Below, piece by piece: positions 1 to 8,920 of a DNA stretch of 41,707 bases; position 1 is the stretch's first letter, and the number at the start of each line of letters is the position of its first letter. Both the position numbers and the translations under genes were made by a program. The notes below the pieces were generated by a model. The model ran no database searches and was not told the origin of the DNA. It was given only the letters and a program-made list of their open reading frames with translations. The stretch comes from Chitinophagaceae bacterium. Its GTDB lineage: Bacteria > Bacteroidota > Bacteroidia > Chitinophagales > Chitinophagaceae. The DNA is taken from NCBI GenBank assembly GCA_947447005.1, contig CANFHO010000012.1, positions 1-41,707 on the forward strand, read 5' to 3'.

Positions 1-787
1 ACCACAGATGATGTCCTTTGATGTTTTTGAATTCCTGCGCAAAATCTAATTTCTCCCCGGCATGTATGTTAAATTGTTTTTTTTGTTCATTCATTAGCTT
101 ACCACTGGCATCGTAGATTTGTTGACTCACAATAATTTTTTTATTGTTTTGTCCATTGTTTACAAATGCCCCCTTGATTTGAACTGCTGCATTATCTTGA
201 TTAACAGAAGGAGTGGTGATAAATACACCCGATGATGCATAGTTATCAGCATCAAAATGAATTTTGTTGATTGCCTTCAGGTAAACATCCCTGTATATTC
301 CTCCGAAAAATGTAAAATCACCAGATAAAGGCGGAATATTTTCGTTATGGATATTGTCAACCCTCACCACGAGTTCATTTGGAGTATTTTTATCCGGTGA
401 GAATGTGAGATATTGACTCACAGGGAAACTAAATGCATTGTAACTTCCACGATGTGTACCTACTTTGGTTCCGTTGATATAAATATCTGCAACCTGACCT
501 ACTCCTTCGAAAAACAGATAGATATCTTTTTCTTTCCAATTGGATGGAACATAGATTGTTGTTTTATACCAACCCTCACCTCTGTAATATCCGGATTCTT
601 CATCGTTCACATCAAGTGCATTCCATGTATGGGGGATGGAGACCGTTGCCCATTTTTCGTCTTTCGTCTTTTTGGTCGTATCTCCTTTATAAAAAAGCCA
701 GTTGCTGTTTATGGTGGTAGAAATTCTTTCCTGGGCAACAACAGTACCCGATACAAATAAAATGAGGACCAAGAATTGTTTAAGCAT
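1..787 (-). CDS. Glycoside hydrolase family 2 protein (beta-galactosidase-like), N-terminal part
   Basis: Reading the minus strand from an ATG at 787 gives an open frame to the window edge (262 codons), so the gene is truncated here and is missing from the ORF track. The product starts with a signal peptide (MLKQFLVLILFVSGTVVAQ) and continues with the jelly-roll sugar-binding domain typical of GH2 enzymes. Recognisable pieces are SIPHTWNALD, GWYKTTIYVP, IYLFFEGVGQVADIYING, HRGSYNAFSF and GDFTFFGGIYRDVYL. The catalytic TIM barrel lies outside the window, so substrate (beta-galactoside, glucuronide or mannoside) cannot be decided. The likely role is periplasmic or surface polysaccharide breakdown, consistent with the GH10 xylanase about 5 kb away. 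The family call is strong and the specificity is unknown. Confidence 0.88.
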   Translation of the reverse strand, partial: MLKQFLVLILFVSGTVVAQERISTTINSNWLFYKGDTTKKTKDEKWATVSIPHTWNALDVNDEESGYYRGEGWYKTTIYVPSNWKEKDIYLFFEGVGQVADIYINGTKVGTHRGSYNAFSFPVSQYLTFSPDKNTPNELVVRVDNIHNENIPPLSGDFTFFGGIYRDVYLKAINKIHFDADNYASSGVFITTPSVNQDNAAVQIKGAFVNNGQNNKKIIVSQQIYDASGKLMNEQKKQFNIHAGEKLDFAQEFKNIKGHHLW

Positions 788-1050
788 AAAAATCGTTGAA
801 AAGTAAAAAGAAGTTGGATGTTTTTTTGATGTAATTATTGCGACAATTATTTGAAATCTCTGTATAGACATGAATTCCTCAACAATGTAGAAAAAATACC
901 TTGTAAATGAATCCCTTACAAAGGCTTTCTTTTGGATTGTAAAATATATTCTTCTTCTAAATAGTTATACAACAAAGAATAACAGTTAACAACTGAAATG
1001 CATCATACATTGATTTGATCATCATCAATGTATAGTGCGCATGTATAGAA

Positions 1051-1058
1051 TAGCTTTG
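1051..1058 (+). promoter_or_regulatory. Candidate Bacteroidota -7 box TAGCTTTG upstream of the SYLF gene
   Basis: TAGCTTTG matches the TAnnTTTG -7 consensus of the Bacteroidota primary sigma factor and lies about 50 nt before the ATG at 1107. I see no good TTG -33 box at the usual spacing, so this is a motif match only. The rest of the 788-1106 intergenic stretch, between the divergent GH2 and SYLF genes, holds no gene or clear structure that I can see. Confidence 0.4.
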
Positions 1059-1106
1059 AACAACTTTCTTTATGAATCAATTTCTCAAATATAAAATACT
1101 ATTGTT

Positions 1107-1655
1107 ATGAAAAATACGAGTAATGTTTTAATAAACAGTTTCGCACTTATGATTACATTTTTATTGGTAAGTTCAACTGTTTTTTCACAGGCAAATAAAA
1201 ACAAAAGAATCATAGACGACAGCAAACAAGCCAAGAGCGAATTCATAAAATCAGATAAGCTGATGAGCAATCTCTTTAACAATGCATACGCTTATGTGAT
1301 ATTTCCCAATGTTGGAAAAGGTGGATTGGGTGTAGGAGGTGCATCTGGCAAAGGTGTTGTGTATCAACGGGGTAAACTGATTGGTACTGCCACCCTTACA
1401 CAAATAACTGTTGGATTTCAGGCCGGTGGGCAATCATATAGAGAAGTTATCTTTTTCGAAAATGAAAAGGATTTGAACAGATTCAAGGAAAACAACATTG
1501 AACTGTCTGCCCAGGCGTCGGCAGTTGCAGTAACGGAAGGTGCAGCCGGAAATGCAAAATACGTAGATGGTGTGATGATATTTTCACAAACCAAAGGTGG
1601 GTTGATGTATGAAGCATCTATCGGTGGACAAACATTTAAATACAGAGTATTGTAA
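1107..1655 (+). CDS. SYLF-domain (Ysc84/DUF500) lipid-binding family protein, secreted
   Basis: A 182-residue protein with an N-terminal signal peptide ending near TVFSQ. The rest matches the SYLF domain: AYVIFPNVGKGGLGVGG, then GKGVVYQRGKLIG, TLTQITVGFQAGGQSYREVIFFE and a C-terminal GGLMYEASIGGQ. In eukaryotes SYLF proteins bind phosphoinositides; the bacterial exported forms are uncharacterised and are probably periplasmic or membrane-associated. Length fits a single-domain family member. The ATG at 1107 is chosen because it places the signal peptide at the extreme N-terminus. It is probably monocistronic, with a -7 box candidate about 50 nt upstream and a convergent neighbour 26 nt downstream. 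Confidence 0.85.
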   Translation: MKNTSNVLINSFALMITFLLVSSTVFSQANKNKRIIDDSKQAKSEFIKSDKLMSNLFNNAYAYVIFPNVGKGGLGVGGASGKGVVYQRGKLIGTATLTQITVGFQAGGQSYREVIFFENEKDLNRFKENNIELSAQASAVAVTEGAAGNAKYVDGVMIFSQTKGGLMYEASIGGQTFKYRVL

Positions 1656-1681
1656 GAGTGCTATGAAATATTGTGAATGTT

Positions 1682-2668
1682 TTATTTGAATAATTCCTGT
1701 GAGATGTTGATGACAACTTCTTCTGTCACTTCGAATTTTTCAGCAATCTGAGTATGTGTAAGTATGCCATTTCTAAGCTCATTGATTATAGAAAGTGTAA
1801 TCTGGATGCCTTCTGATTTTCCCTGTACTTTTCCCTCAGCAAGACCTTTTGCCTTTCCCTCAGTGAGTCCTTCAGCAAGACCTTTTGCCTTTCCCTCAGT
1901 GAGACCTTCAGCAAGACCTTCAGCAAGACCTTTTGCTTTTCCCTCTGCATGTCCTGTTTCCTTTTGATACGCCTCAATACTTTTTTGAAGGCGAATATTA
2001 TCTATGTACTTATCGTATGCGTACAATTGTGCCTCCGTAAAGTTAGATTCATCAAGCATTTCAATGGCTTTCTTTAGCTCTTCAAAAGTTTCGTAGTGTT
2101 TTGTTGGCATGGTTGAAAAGTATTCTGGTTCAGCAAAAAATTTCATCCACGCTTGCAGTGGATTTTTCAAATCAAATGTACTGAATTTTATAAATTTTGG
2201 CAACTCTACAAAATGAAGATGTATCCCGTCCATTTGATCTGAAGGGTCATTGATTTTTGAAATATTATAGGTTTGCACAAAACCAGGAAGATCATCTTCA
2301 ATTACAGTGTTTAGAATACATAAAGCATGAACTGGTTGTAGATTTTCATAAGCAGATCCCTGAGGAATTTGTCTGCTATATACCTTGCATGCATTTAACA
2401 AAACCCTTTTCACAAATGCCTTATGCATTGAAATTTGCATCTCAACAATGAAATGTCTATTTTTCGAATCTTTACATCGCACATCTACAATGGTGTTCTT
2501 TTCATAATAATGTTCAGGAACCAATTCTGTTTGCATATATTCAATCTCCACCACTGGATCTTCAAGTTCTATAAATGCATTGATTAGTGAGATCATGATG
2601 TCTTTTTCTTCCCCGAAAATTCTTTTGAAAATGGGGTCGGCGAGAGGGCTTAATAATTTTCTTTTCAT
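1682..2668 (-). CDS. Rpn family/PD-(D/E)XK nuclease-like transposase-related protein with repetitive tail
   Basis: A 328-residue protein whose opening (SPLADPIFKRIFGEEKD) is the hallmark of the PD-(D/E)XK family known as Rpn or PDDEXK_2. A plausible active site is D62 in VDVRC followed by E76-x-Q78 in FIVEMQ, the usual D...ExQ arrangement of this family. Rpn proteins are recombination-promoting nucleases in E. coli and are often mis-called transposases. Residues from about 240 to 280 are an imperfect GLAEGKAKG/GLTEGKAKG repeat, probably a linker or helical spacer; after it comes a short helical segment resembling a helix-turn-helix (THTQIAEKFEVTEEVV). No inverted repeats or target duplications flank it, so it is not a mobile element on this evidence. 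Confidence 0.85.
   Translation of the reverse strand: MKRKLLSPLADPIFKRIFGEEKDIMISLINAFIELEDPVVEIEYMQTELVPEHYYEKNTIVDVRCKDSKNRHFIVEMQISMHKAFVKRVLLNACKVYSRQIPQGSAYENLQPVHALCILNTVIEDDLPGFVQTYNISKINDPSDQMDGIHLHFVELPKFIKFSTFDLKNPLQAWMKFFAEPEYFSTMPTKHYETFEELKKAIEMLDESNFTEAQLYAYDKYIDNIRLQKSIEAYQKETGHAEGKAKGLAEGLAEGLTEGKAKGLAEGLTEGKAKGLAEGKVQGKSEGIQITLSIINELRNGILTHTQIAEKFEVTEEVVINISQELFK
1829..1944 (-). repeat. In-frame tandem repeat encoding (G-L-A/T-E-G-K-A-K)n tail
   Basis: Within the Rpn-like gene, nearly identical 12-36 nt units (TCAGCAAGACCTTTTGCC and variants on the plus strand) recur in tandem. Unit lengths are multiples of three, so gain or loss of a unit would change the length of the protein tail without shifting frame. 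The ORFs called on both strands through this stretch are repeat shadows. Confidence 0.8.
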
Positions 2669-2910
2669 TTTTCAAAGTTGGATACTTTAGAAAATGGAAA
2701 AAGGTGAAAAACAACAAAGTCAAAGGATATTTTTCTCCTTAAATGTTGTTGAGATAGGAATGTTTTTATGAGAAAAAAACATTGCAATAGAATTAAAAGA
2801 TCAAAAAAAAGCATCTTTTTTGAGTGCAGTCATCATTGTATTTACATAGAAAATAATCCTATCATCAAAAAATAGGACTGATTTGGTTGGTATAAAGAAG
2901 GATTCTTGAT

Positions 2911-2918
2911 TATTTTTG
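2911..2918 (+). promoter_or_regulatory. Candidate -7 box TATTTTTG for kup
   Basis: TATTTTTG fits TAnnTTTG and a TTG at 2887-2889 lies 21 nt upstream, close to the expected -33 position. The ATG of kup is only 8 nt downstream of the box, so transcription from it would give a leaderless or nearly leaderless mRNA. A small inverted repeat (TCCTAT/ATAGGA, about 2857-2877) precedes it. Confidence 0.4.
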
Positions 2919-2925
2919 ACTTCTT

Positions 2926-4884
2926 ATGTCTAAGAACTATTTCAGTAAGCTAACATTAGGTGGGGTTGTCATCACATTAGGAATTATTTACGGGGATATT
3001 GGCACATCGCCTATGTATGTGATGGATGCCATTATTGGAAACCGAGCAATCACTGAAACGCTTGTTTTAGGTGCAGCATCCCTTGTTTTCTGGATACTTA
3101 CTATTCTGACAACAATTAAATATGTTGTATTAACACTCTCTGCAGACAATCATGGCGAGGGTGGTGTATTCTCTTTGTTTGCCCTGGTAAGAAAATATTC
3201 AAAACGGCTTGTTCTTGTTACCATTATTGGTGCAGTAACACTGCTGGATGATGGAATTTTAACACCTCCGATTTCCATATCCTCTGCTGTTGAGGGATTG
3301 CATCAAATCAAAGGGATAGGTCAATATTTTCAGCCAGGCATGTTCACTACCGTCTTAATAATCATTGCAATCATCTCAACTGTATTTTATTTACAACGTT
3401 TTGGTACTACTGTTATAGGAAAAATGTTTGGCCCCATGATGTTGATATGGTTTTTGATGATATTGATTCTAGGGTTGAGAGAATTGATTCAATATCCGTG
3501 GGTAATGAAAGCAATCAATCCGATCTATGCTTTCAGACTCTTGTTTCAATATGAACATGGTTGGCTTATTTTGGGTGGCGTATTTTTATGTACAACAGGA
3601 GCAGAAGCACTCTATAGCGATCTCGGTCACTGCGGAATTAAAAATATTCGCGCATCATGGGTTTTTGTAAAAATTTGTTTGGTTGTAAATTATTTCGGGC
3701 AAGCTGCATATCTTTTGAACAATGGTTCAACATTTTTAAACGGACATGTTCCATTTTTCAGTATGATGCCATTATGGTTTCTGCCTATAGGTATTCTGAT
3801 CGCTACAGCTGCTGCTATCATTGCATCTCAGGCATTGATCAGTGGATCTTTTACCTTGATCAATGAGGCCATGAACCTAAACTTTTGGCCAAGGGTAAGG
3901 GTTAGACAACCCAGTGATATTAAAGGTCAGATTTACATACCCAGCTTAAATACCTTATTGTGGATCGGTTGTATTGGAATGGTCTTGTATTTTAAATCCT
4001 CTGAGAACATGGAATCGGTATATGGATTTTCCATTACAGTTGCTATGTTGATGACAACCATTCTCCTGAACTATTATCTGATTTTTAAATTAAAATGGAA
4101 TAGAATTAAAGTTGCATTGGTCATAGGATTTTTCCTCTTGCTTGAAACATCTTTTTTTCTTGTCAATATCCCCAAATTATTAGAAAGATGGGAGTTCCTC
4201 TTATTTACACTTAGTCTTTTCTTCGTTATGTATATCTGGTTTTATGCAAAAATGAAAATCATTGGGTTGGTAAAATTCCTTGATTTGTCGAAGCAATTGG
4301 ATAAACTGATTCAATTGAGCAATGATGAAACCATACCTAAAACGGCAACCCATTTGGTATATCTCACGAAGGCGAAAAGCAGTCATCAGATAGAAGAAAA
4401 AATCATTTTGTCCTTGTTTTCAAAAATACCCAAGCGTGCAGATGTATATTGGTTTTTACATGTCAATCGCACAGATGAGCCGTATACCATGAATTATGAA
4501 ACACATACGCTAGTTGATCAAAAGGCATATAAAATCATATTGAATATTGGTTTCAGGGTCCATTTAAGAACGGAATTGTATTTTAAAAAGGTGTTTCATG
4601 AAATGCTGAAACATGGTGAATTGAATGCAGACAGGATGTCTGATTTAAGTTTGAAATATCACAATGAACCAGAATTCAAATTCATTATCATTGAACGATT
4701 TTTATCCATTGAAAATGAATTTGTGGTCTTGGATGATATTGTTTTCAATACATACTTTTTCCTTAAGCAATTGGGGTTGAGTGATATCAAAGCTTTTGGC
4801 CTGGAAAGGAGCAATGTTCAGGTGGAGTATGTACCTTGGTTATATCAGCCTGCTAAGGAAATAAATATTACCAAAGCACTCTAA
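2926..4884 (+). CDS. kup: Kup/KUP-family potassium uptake transporter
   Basis: A 652-residue integral membrane protein, the normal length for the KUP family of K+/H+ symporters. The signature GIIYGDIGTSPMYV sits in the first membrane helix, and further family blocks include NHGEGGVFSLFALVRK, LLDDGILTPPISISSAVEG, GAEALYSDLGHCG and ASQALISGSFTLINEA. Hydrophobic segments run to about residue 440, and the remaining 200 residues form the cytoplasmic C-terminal domain. It imports potassium across the inner membrane. The ATG gives the standard short N-terminus. It is monocistronic and converges on the xylanase gene. The call is secure. Confidence 0.95.
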   Translation: MSKNYFSKLTLGGVVITLGIIYGDIGTSPMYVMDAIIGNRAITETLVLGAASLVFWILTILTTIKYVVLTLSADNHGEGGVFSLFALVRKYSKRLVLVTIIGAVTLLDDGILTPPISISSAVEGLHQIKGIGQYFQPGMFTTVLIIIAIISTVFYLQRFGTTVIGKMFGPMMLIWFLMILILGLRELIQYPWVMKAINPIYAFRLLFQYEHGWLILGGVFLCTTGAEALYSDLGHCGIKNIRASWVFVKICLVVNYFGQAAYLLNNGSTFLNGHVPFFSMMPLWFLPIGILIATAAAIIASQALISGSFTLINEAMNLNFWPRVRVRQPSDIKGQIYIPSLNTLLWIGCIGMVLYFKSSENMESVYGFSITVAMLMTTILLNYYLIFKLKWNRIKVALVIGFFLLLETSFFLVNIPKLLERWEFLLFTLSLFFVMYIWFYAKMKIIGLVKFLDLSKQLDKLIQLSNDETIPKTATHLVYLTKAKSSHQIEEKIILSLFSKIPKRADVYWFLHVNRTDEPYTMNYETHTLVDQKAYKIILNIGFRVHLRTELYFKKVFHEMLKHGELNADRMSDLSLKYHNEPEFKFIIIERFLSIENEFVVLDDIVFNTYFFLKQLGLSDIKAFGLERSNVQVEYVPWLYQPAKEINITKAL

Positions 4885-4969
4885 TTAATTATCTATACAT
4901 GGATAGTCTTATTCAGATGATCCAACCAAAAAAATGTAATAGAATTAATACTTTGTTCCAGATAAAATT

Positions 4970-6058
4970 TTATTTCAAGGCCATGATGGCGTGGAAAGCT
5001 GGTTTTGGTGAAAATGCACGATCAAATAGAAGCGGGTAATTTGTTCTTCCGCGAATAGGCCAACCGTTGAGCCAACTTTGTCCGTCATGCATTCCCCAAA
5101 AAGTAACTCTTGTGATTTTGTCGCGGTGCTTTAAAAAGAGTTTGAAAAGATTTGCATAATCTGTTGCTTGATCTTGTAATAGTTGATCTGGTATTCCTGC
5201 TGCATAAGGATTCAGGGCTGGATTGGATGCCTGGCGGTTTGCTACATCAGCACCATCAAAATTTCTGGGTAACATTTCAATATCCAATTCAGTGATCATT
5301 ACTTTCAACCCCAATGCATGATATGCCAAAATGCTTTCTTCAATTTCTTTCAATGGCACTTTTCCTTTCTGCCAATGACCCTGAATTCCTACGCCATCAA
5401 TTCTTACACCAGCATCTTGAATTTTTTTAATCAGGTTGATGCAACCTTCTCTCTTTTTAGGCTGCTCATTGTTATAATCATTGTAATACAATTCAGTTCC
5501 AGGAGATGCTTTCTCAGCGAGCCGGAATGCTTCTGTAACAAAATCGTTTCCAAGCTTTTCAAGAAATACAGACTTTCTCATGGTTCCATCTTCATTCAGG
5601 GCTTCATTGACTACATCCCAGGAATAAATTTTCCCTTTATACCTTGATGCAATTGTATTGATATGTTCTGTAAAGTAAGTTCTGAAAGAATCAGCTTGTT
5701 GAATCTGACGTGCAAAAAGTGGCAATTGACTATGCCAGATCAATGTATGACCATTGACAACCATGTGATTTTTTTCTCCCAATGCGATAATCTTATCCGC
5801 AAGAGTGAAATTGTAGCGGTCCCATCCTGGATGGATGACTTCTGCTTTCATGATGTTTTCAGGAGTGATGGCACTGAATTGTTCTCTGAGAAGTGTTGCT
5901 TCAGCATCATTTTTCTCTTCAATCTGTGAAGCATTGATGGCTGCACCAATCAGGAAATCCTTTTTGAAAGCAGATCTCAGGGTTTTATGTGCAATTGTCG
6001 CAGAGATGCATATGAAAGTCAGCGCTAAAATGACATTGATAAATAAATTTTTTTTCAT
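4970..6058 (-). CDS. Endo-1,4-beta-xylanase, glycoside hydrolase family 10
   Basis: A 362-residue enzyme with an N-terminal hydrophobic export signal. GH10 blocks are complete: FSAITPENIMK near residue 63, NGHTLIWHSQLP near 102, the acid/base Glu152 in SWDVVNEAL, and the nucleophile Glu257 in MITELDIEM. FWGMHDGQSW near the C-terminus closes the barrel. It hydrolyses internal xylan bonds by a retaining mechanism and probably acts in the periplasm or outside the cell. It is a single catalytic domain with no carbohydrate-binding module and no T9SS tail. It stands alone, without SusC/SusD neighbours, so it is not in a classical polysaccharide utilisation locus within this window. Confidence 0.95.
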   Translation of the reverse strand: MKKNLFINVILALTFICISATIAHKTLRSAFKKDFLIGAAINASQIEEKNDAEATLLREQFSAITPENIMKAEVIHPGWDRYNFTLADKIIALGEKNHMVVNGHTLIWHSQLPLFARQIQQADSFRTYFTEHINTIASRYKGKIYSWDVVNEALNEDGTMRKSVFLEKLGNDFVTEAFRLAEKASPGTELYYNDYNNEQPKKREGCINLIKKIQDAGVRIDGVGIQGHWQKGKVPLKEIEESILAYHALGLKVMITELDIEMLPRNFDGADVANRQASNPALNPYAAGIPDQLLQDQATDYANLFKLFLKHRDKITRVTFWGMHDGQSWLNGWPIRGRTNYPLLFDRAFSPKPAFHAIMALK

Positions 6059-6484
6059 GGCAATAATTACAAATGGTTACTGTATATCTGGATTGATCCA
6101 AGTCTTTTACAAGTTAAAGAATATTAAATCTATCTGGTAACTGGTTAGAATTTAAATGCAACTAATTTCTGGAAAAAAATGGATTTTTATATTCTTCTTT
6201 AAAACCAAGTCCTGATTTTTGAGGTTTTGACATTAATTGATTGAATTCTATCATTCTGAGGAAGAAATCGTTTTATTAATATATACAATCTGACCAAGAT
6301 ACATACATGTAAATAATAGTATGAAAAAATAAAACTATACAATTTAGTTGTCACTTACTATCTGTAAAAAATTACAAGATGTGCTTCAGTTGATATCTGT
6401 CATTGATGTTATACATTTTCATCATTCACGTTGGCATTGTTCAACTTGTATTTTCACTGCCACTTAATCAATGAAAAAATTTAC
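6059..6484. other. Intergenic stretch between divergent GH10 and DUF4907 genes, no feature recognised
   Basis: About 425 nt of AT-rich sequence. I see no ORF with sensible coding character, no tRNA-like fold and no strong TAnnTTTG box; the nearest match upstream of the DUF4907 gene is TACATTTT at about 6411. It presumably carries the promoters of both flanking genes. Confidence 0.5.
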
Positions 6485-6823
6485 ATGATTAAATATTCAA
6501 ATATTATTCTATTTCACCTGTTATTTGTGTTTCAATCATTGATGCACCCTTCATTGCATGAAAAAAAACAACCAGTCATTTCCTATTCATACAGAATCAT
6601 CGAAGCTCAAGAGCAGACATTTGGATATGATATATTTCAGAACAACCGCATATTCATACATCAATTGTCTGTACCTGCCATCTCAGGAAACAAAGGATTT
6701 CCAACAAAGACCGACGCTGAAAAGGTGGCCATATTAGTGGTACAAAAACTTCGACAAAACATCATGCCCCCAACCATTTCAAAAAGTGAATTGGATTCTT
6801 TACACATAAAAATCAACTTATGA
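6485..6823 (+). CDS. DUF4907 domain-containing secreted protein
   Basis: The ORF track begins at 6431, but the internal ATG at 6485 is preferred because it opens directly into a signal-like segment (MIKYSNIILFHLLFVFQSL). The mature part matches DUF4907 as I know it: a GYDIFQNNRIFIHQ strand, the SVPAISGNKGFPTKTDAEKVAILVVQKL block and the PPTISKSELDSL end. The family is short, exported and of unknown function. Its stop codon overlaps the start of the next gene (ATGA at 6820-6823), so the two are translationally coupled and probably work together. Confidence 0.8.
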   Translation: MIKYSNIILFHLLFVFQSLMHPSLHEKKQPVISYSYRIIEAQEQTFGYDIFQNNRIFIHQLSVPAISGNKGFPTKTDAEKVAILVVQKLRQNIMPPTISKSELDSLHIKINL

Positions 6824-8829
6824 AAACAACCTTGTTAAGCATGATGTTATTGTTAGGAATGCATCATGCCATTGCGCAAAATTGTATCGCTACCATTACA
6901 CCTGGTGGTCCAACCACCTTTTGTGCAGGCGACAGCGTAAAACTCTCTGCGAATAATGGTATCAACACATGGACTCAAAAAGCCAATTTTGCTGGAACCA
7001 AACGTTTTGGTACAACTGCCTTCAGTATCGGAAATAAAGGATACATGGGAACGGGCGCAGATGTCAGTGGAAACAGAAAGGATTTTTGGGAATACAATCC
7101 TGTTACCAATGCATGGACACAAAAAGCTGATTTTGTTACTAACCGTGTTTGGGCCGTAGGTTTCAGTATAGGGAATAAAGGGTATGTGGGAACAGGAGTC
7201 GAATATGATTTCAACTACAAAAATGATTTCTGGGAATATGACCCTGCTACAAATGCATGGACACAAAAAGCAAATTTTGCAGGTATTGCCAGAAGACATG
7301 CAGCAGCGTTCAGCATTGGTAACAAGGGATATATTGGTACAGGCGTGACGAATGCAACGCCGGTTGTTAGCGATTTTTGGGAGTACGACCCTGCTTTGGA
7401 TACATGGACGCAGAAAGCAAATTTTGGTGGCGGTATGAGATGGGCGGCCACTGGATTCAGTATTGCAAATAAAGGTTATATAACTACAGGAAGGGCAGGA
7501 ACAGGAAGTGGCGGAGATTTTGAAAAAGATCTATGGGCCTATGATCCATCAACAAATACATGGACTAAAAAAGCTGATTTTGGAGGTACAGCACGCATCA
7601 GAGCAGTGAGTTTCAGTATTGGCAACAAGGGATATTTGGGTACAGGGTATGATTACTCATTGAAAAAGGATTTTTGGGAGTATAATCCTGCAACGGATGT
7701 ATGGACACAAAAACTTGATTTCGGAGGGAACGCACGCGATTTTGCATTTGGTTTCAGCATTGGGGGTAAAGGATATATTGGAACCGGGGATGAATTCAAT
7801 GGTGTATACGACAATGATTTGTGGGAATACAATCCCGGTTCTACATATTTGTGGTCAACAGGCGCAACAAGTTTATCCATTGTGGCAACCATTCCAGGAA
7901 CATATACTGTAAGCGTTACAGATGCAGCAGGATGCTTTGCCACTTCTGATCCGGTAGATGTGGTAGTGCATGAGAAACCAGTTTTGAAAGTTTCCGATAT
8001 CAATGTCAGCAATACATCCAATGAATGTGGTGCATTGGTGTCTCTTCCATCGGGCGTATCTGTAGTTGGCAATCCTGATCCTGTTGTGACGTATACCATT
8101 GGAAGAAAAGTTATTACTAGTCCATATGTTTTTGAAGTTGGCTCAACACTTGTGCATGTAATTGCAACGAATGAATGTGGAACAAATAAAAAAGAATTGG
8201 TTGTACGAGTTGTCGACAATCAACCGCCAATAATCAGATGCAAGCCAGATGCCACGAGGATTGTACGGTCTGCAGTATATCAAATTCAAGGACATGAATT
8301 TGATGCATATGCATCCGATAATTGCAGAAGGCCTTCATTGGTGTATAGTCTAAACGGGGCAACGGTATTGGGTTGCAGTCCGAAGAATACATCACTTGAA
8401 AAAGAACATTTGAAAATCGGAACGACCATTATTACTTGGAAGGCAACAGATCAAAACAATAATATTTCAACCTGTATTACACGTGTAACTATTGTACATA
8501 AAAAAAATCATTTCGCTTCGCGAGATGAACACAATGAAGATGATCATGGATTAAATAATGTTGTATCAGACATTGAACAAACTGTGTTGACAGCCAGGGT
8601 GGTTCCGAATCCTTCGTCCAATTATTTTAGGATACAATTTTCAGGAAAAAGCAATGAGAGAATATCCATCAGGGCTGTCGACGTAAACGGAAAAATAGTA
8701 GAATCGAAGAACAATATCCCTCCCCATAGTTCAATTGAAATCGGATCTGGCTATCATGGAGGTACATATATTCTAGAAGTGTTACAGGGAAATGAAAAGC
8801 GGACAGTAACATTGATAAAAAGGCAGTAA
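6820..8829 (+). CDS. Kelch-repeat protein with T9SS type A C-terminal sorting domain
   Basis: A 669-residue secreted protein with a signal peptide ending near HHAIAQ. Six near-identical kelch-type repeats fill residues from about 45 to 340, each running through NTWTQKANF, FSIGNKGY, GTG and DFWEYNPAT, enough for one six-bladed propeller. Then come an Ig/PKD-like segment (LWSTGATSL...VSVTDAAGC), a HYR-like segment (VDNQPPIIRC) and a final sorting domain of about 75 residues (RVVPNPSSNYFRIQF ... YILEVLQG) that directs T9SS export and surface attachment. It probably binds carbohydrate or protein outside the cell. It is coupled by a 4-nt overlap to the DUF4907 gene. The high internal repeat identity suggests recent repeat expansion. 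Confidence 0.9.
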   Translation: MKTTLLSMMLLLGMHHAIAQNCIATITPGGPTTFCAGDSVKLSANNGINTWTQKANFAGTKRFGTTAFSIGNKGYMGTGADVSGNRKDFWEYNPVTNAWTQKADFVTNRVWAVGFSIGNKGYVGTGVEYDFNYKNDFWEYDPATNAWTQKANFAGIARRHAAAFSIGNKGYIGTGVTNATPVVSDFWEYDPALDTWTQKANFGGGMRWAATGFSIANKGYITTGRAGTGSGGDFEKDLWAYDPSTNTWTKKADFGGTARIRAVSFSIGNKGYLGTGYDYSLKKDFWEYNPATDVWTQKLDFGGNARDFAFGFSIGGKGYIGTGDEFNGVYDNDLWEYNPGSTYLWSTGATSLSIVATIPGTYTVSVTDAAGCFATSDPVDVVVHEKPVLKVSDINVSNTSNECGALVSLPSGVSVVGNPDPVVTYTIGRKVITSPYVFEVGSTLVHVIATNECGTNKKELVVRVVDNQPPIIRCKPDATRIVRSAVYQIQGHEFDAYASDNCRRPSLVYSLNGATVLGCSPKNTSLEKEHLKIGTTIITWKATDQNNNISTCITRVTIVHKKNHFASRDEHNEDDHGLNNVVSDIEQTVLTARVVPNPSSNYFRIQFSGKSNERISIRAVDVNGKIVESKNNIPPHSSIEIGSGYHGGTYILEVLQGNEKRTVTLIKRQ

Positions 8830-8873
8830 ACGGTATTCATTATGAGTCCTTTTCATTCATTCACCCCAATAAA

Positions 8874-8899
8874 AAACCCCCGATTCGTTTCGGGGGTTT
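8874..8899. terminator. Bidirectional rho-independent terminator
   Basis: A perfect 10-bp stem (AAACCCCCGA / TCGGGGGTTT) with a 6-nt loop lies between the convergent kelch and metalloprotease genes. The A-run at 8871-8876 provides a U-tract on minus-strand transcripts, so termination of the metalloprotease mRNA is likely the stronger direction. Confidence 0.85.
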
Positions 8900-8920
8900 C
8901 TATTTATGTGATGTGTTATC

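Noticed and set aside
413-760. 115-aa plus-strand ORF
   Set aside because: It lies antisense within the GH2 frame, which reads clearly on the minus strand and explains the whole stretch.
1764-1967. Pro/Phe/Ala/Ser repeat ORF on the plus strand
   Set aside because: Antisense translation of the in-frame repeat in the Rpn-like gene.
1682-2668. Insertion sequence
   Set aside because: The Rpn/PDDEXK protein is often labelled transposase, but no terminal inverted repeats or target duplication flank it.
2669-2925. c-di-AMP (ydaO) riboswitch upstream of kup
   Set aside because: kup genes often carry one in other phyla, but I see none of its conserved blocks and the promoter candidate lies too near the ATG to leave room for it.
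4885-4969. Terminator between kup and the xylanase gene
   Set aside because: Only a 4-bp CTAT/ATAG pair is visible, too weak to call.
7653-8219. 188-aa minus-strand ORF antisense to the kelch gene (and similar shorter ORFs at 6853-7451)
   Set aside because: Repeat-driven shadow of the kelch gene; composition is Thr/Pro/Ser-rich low complexity with no recognisable domain.
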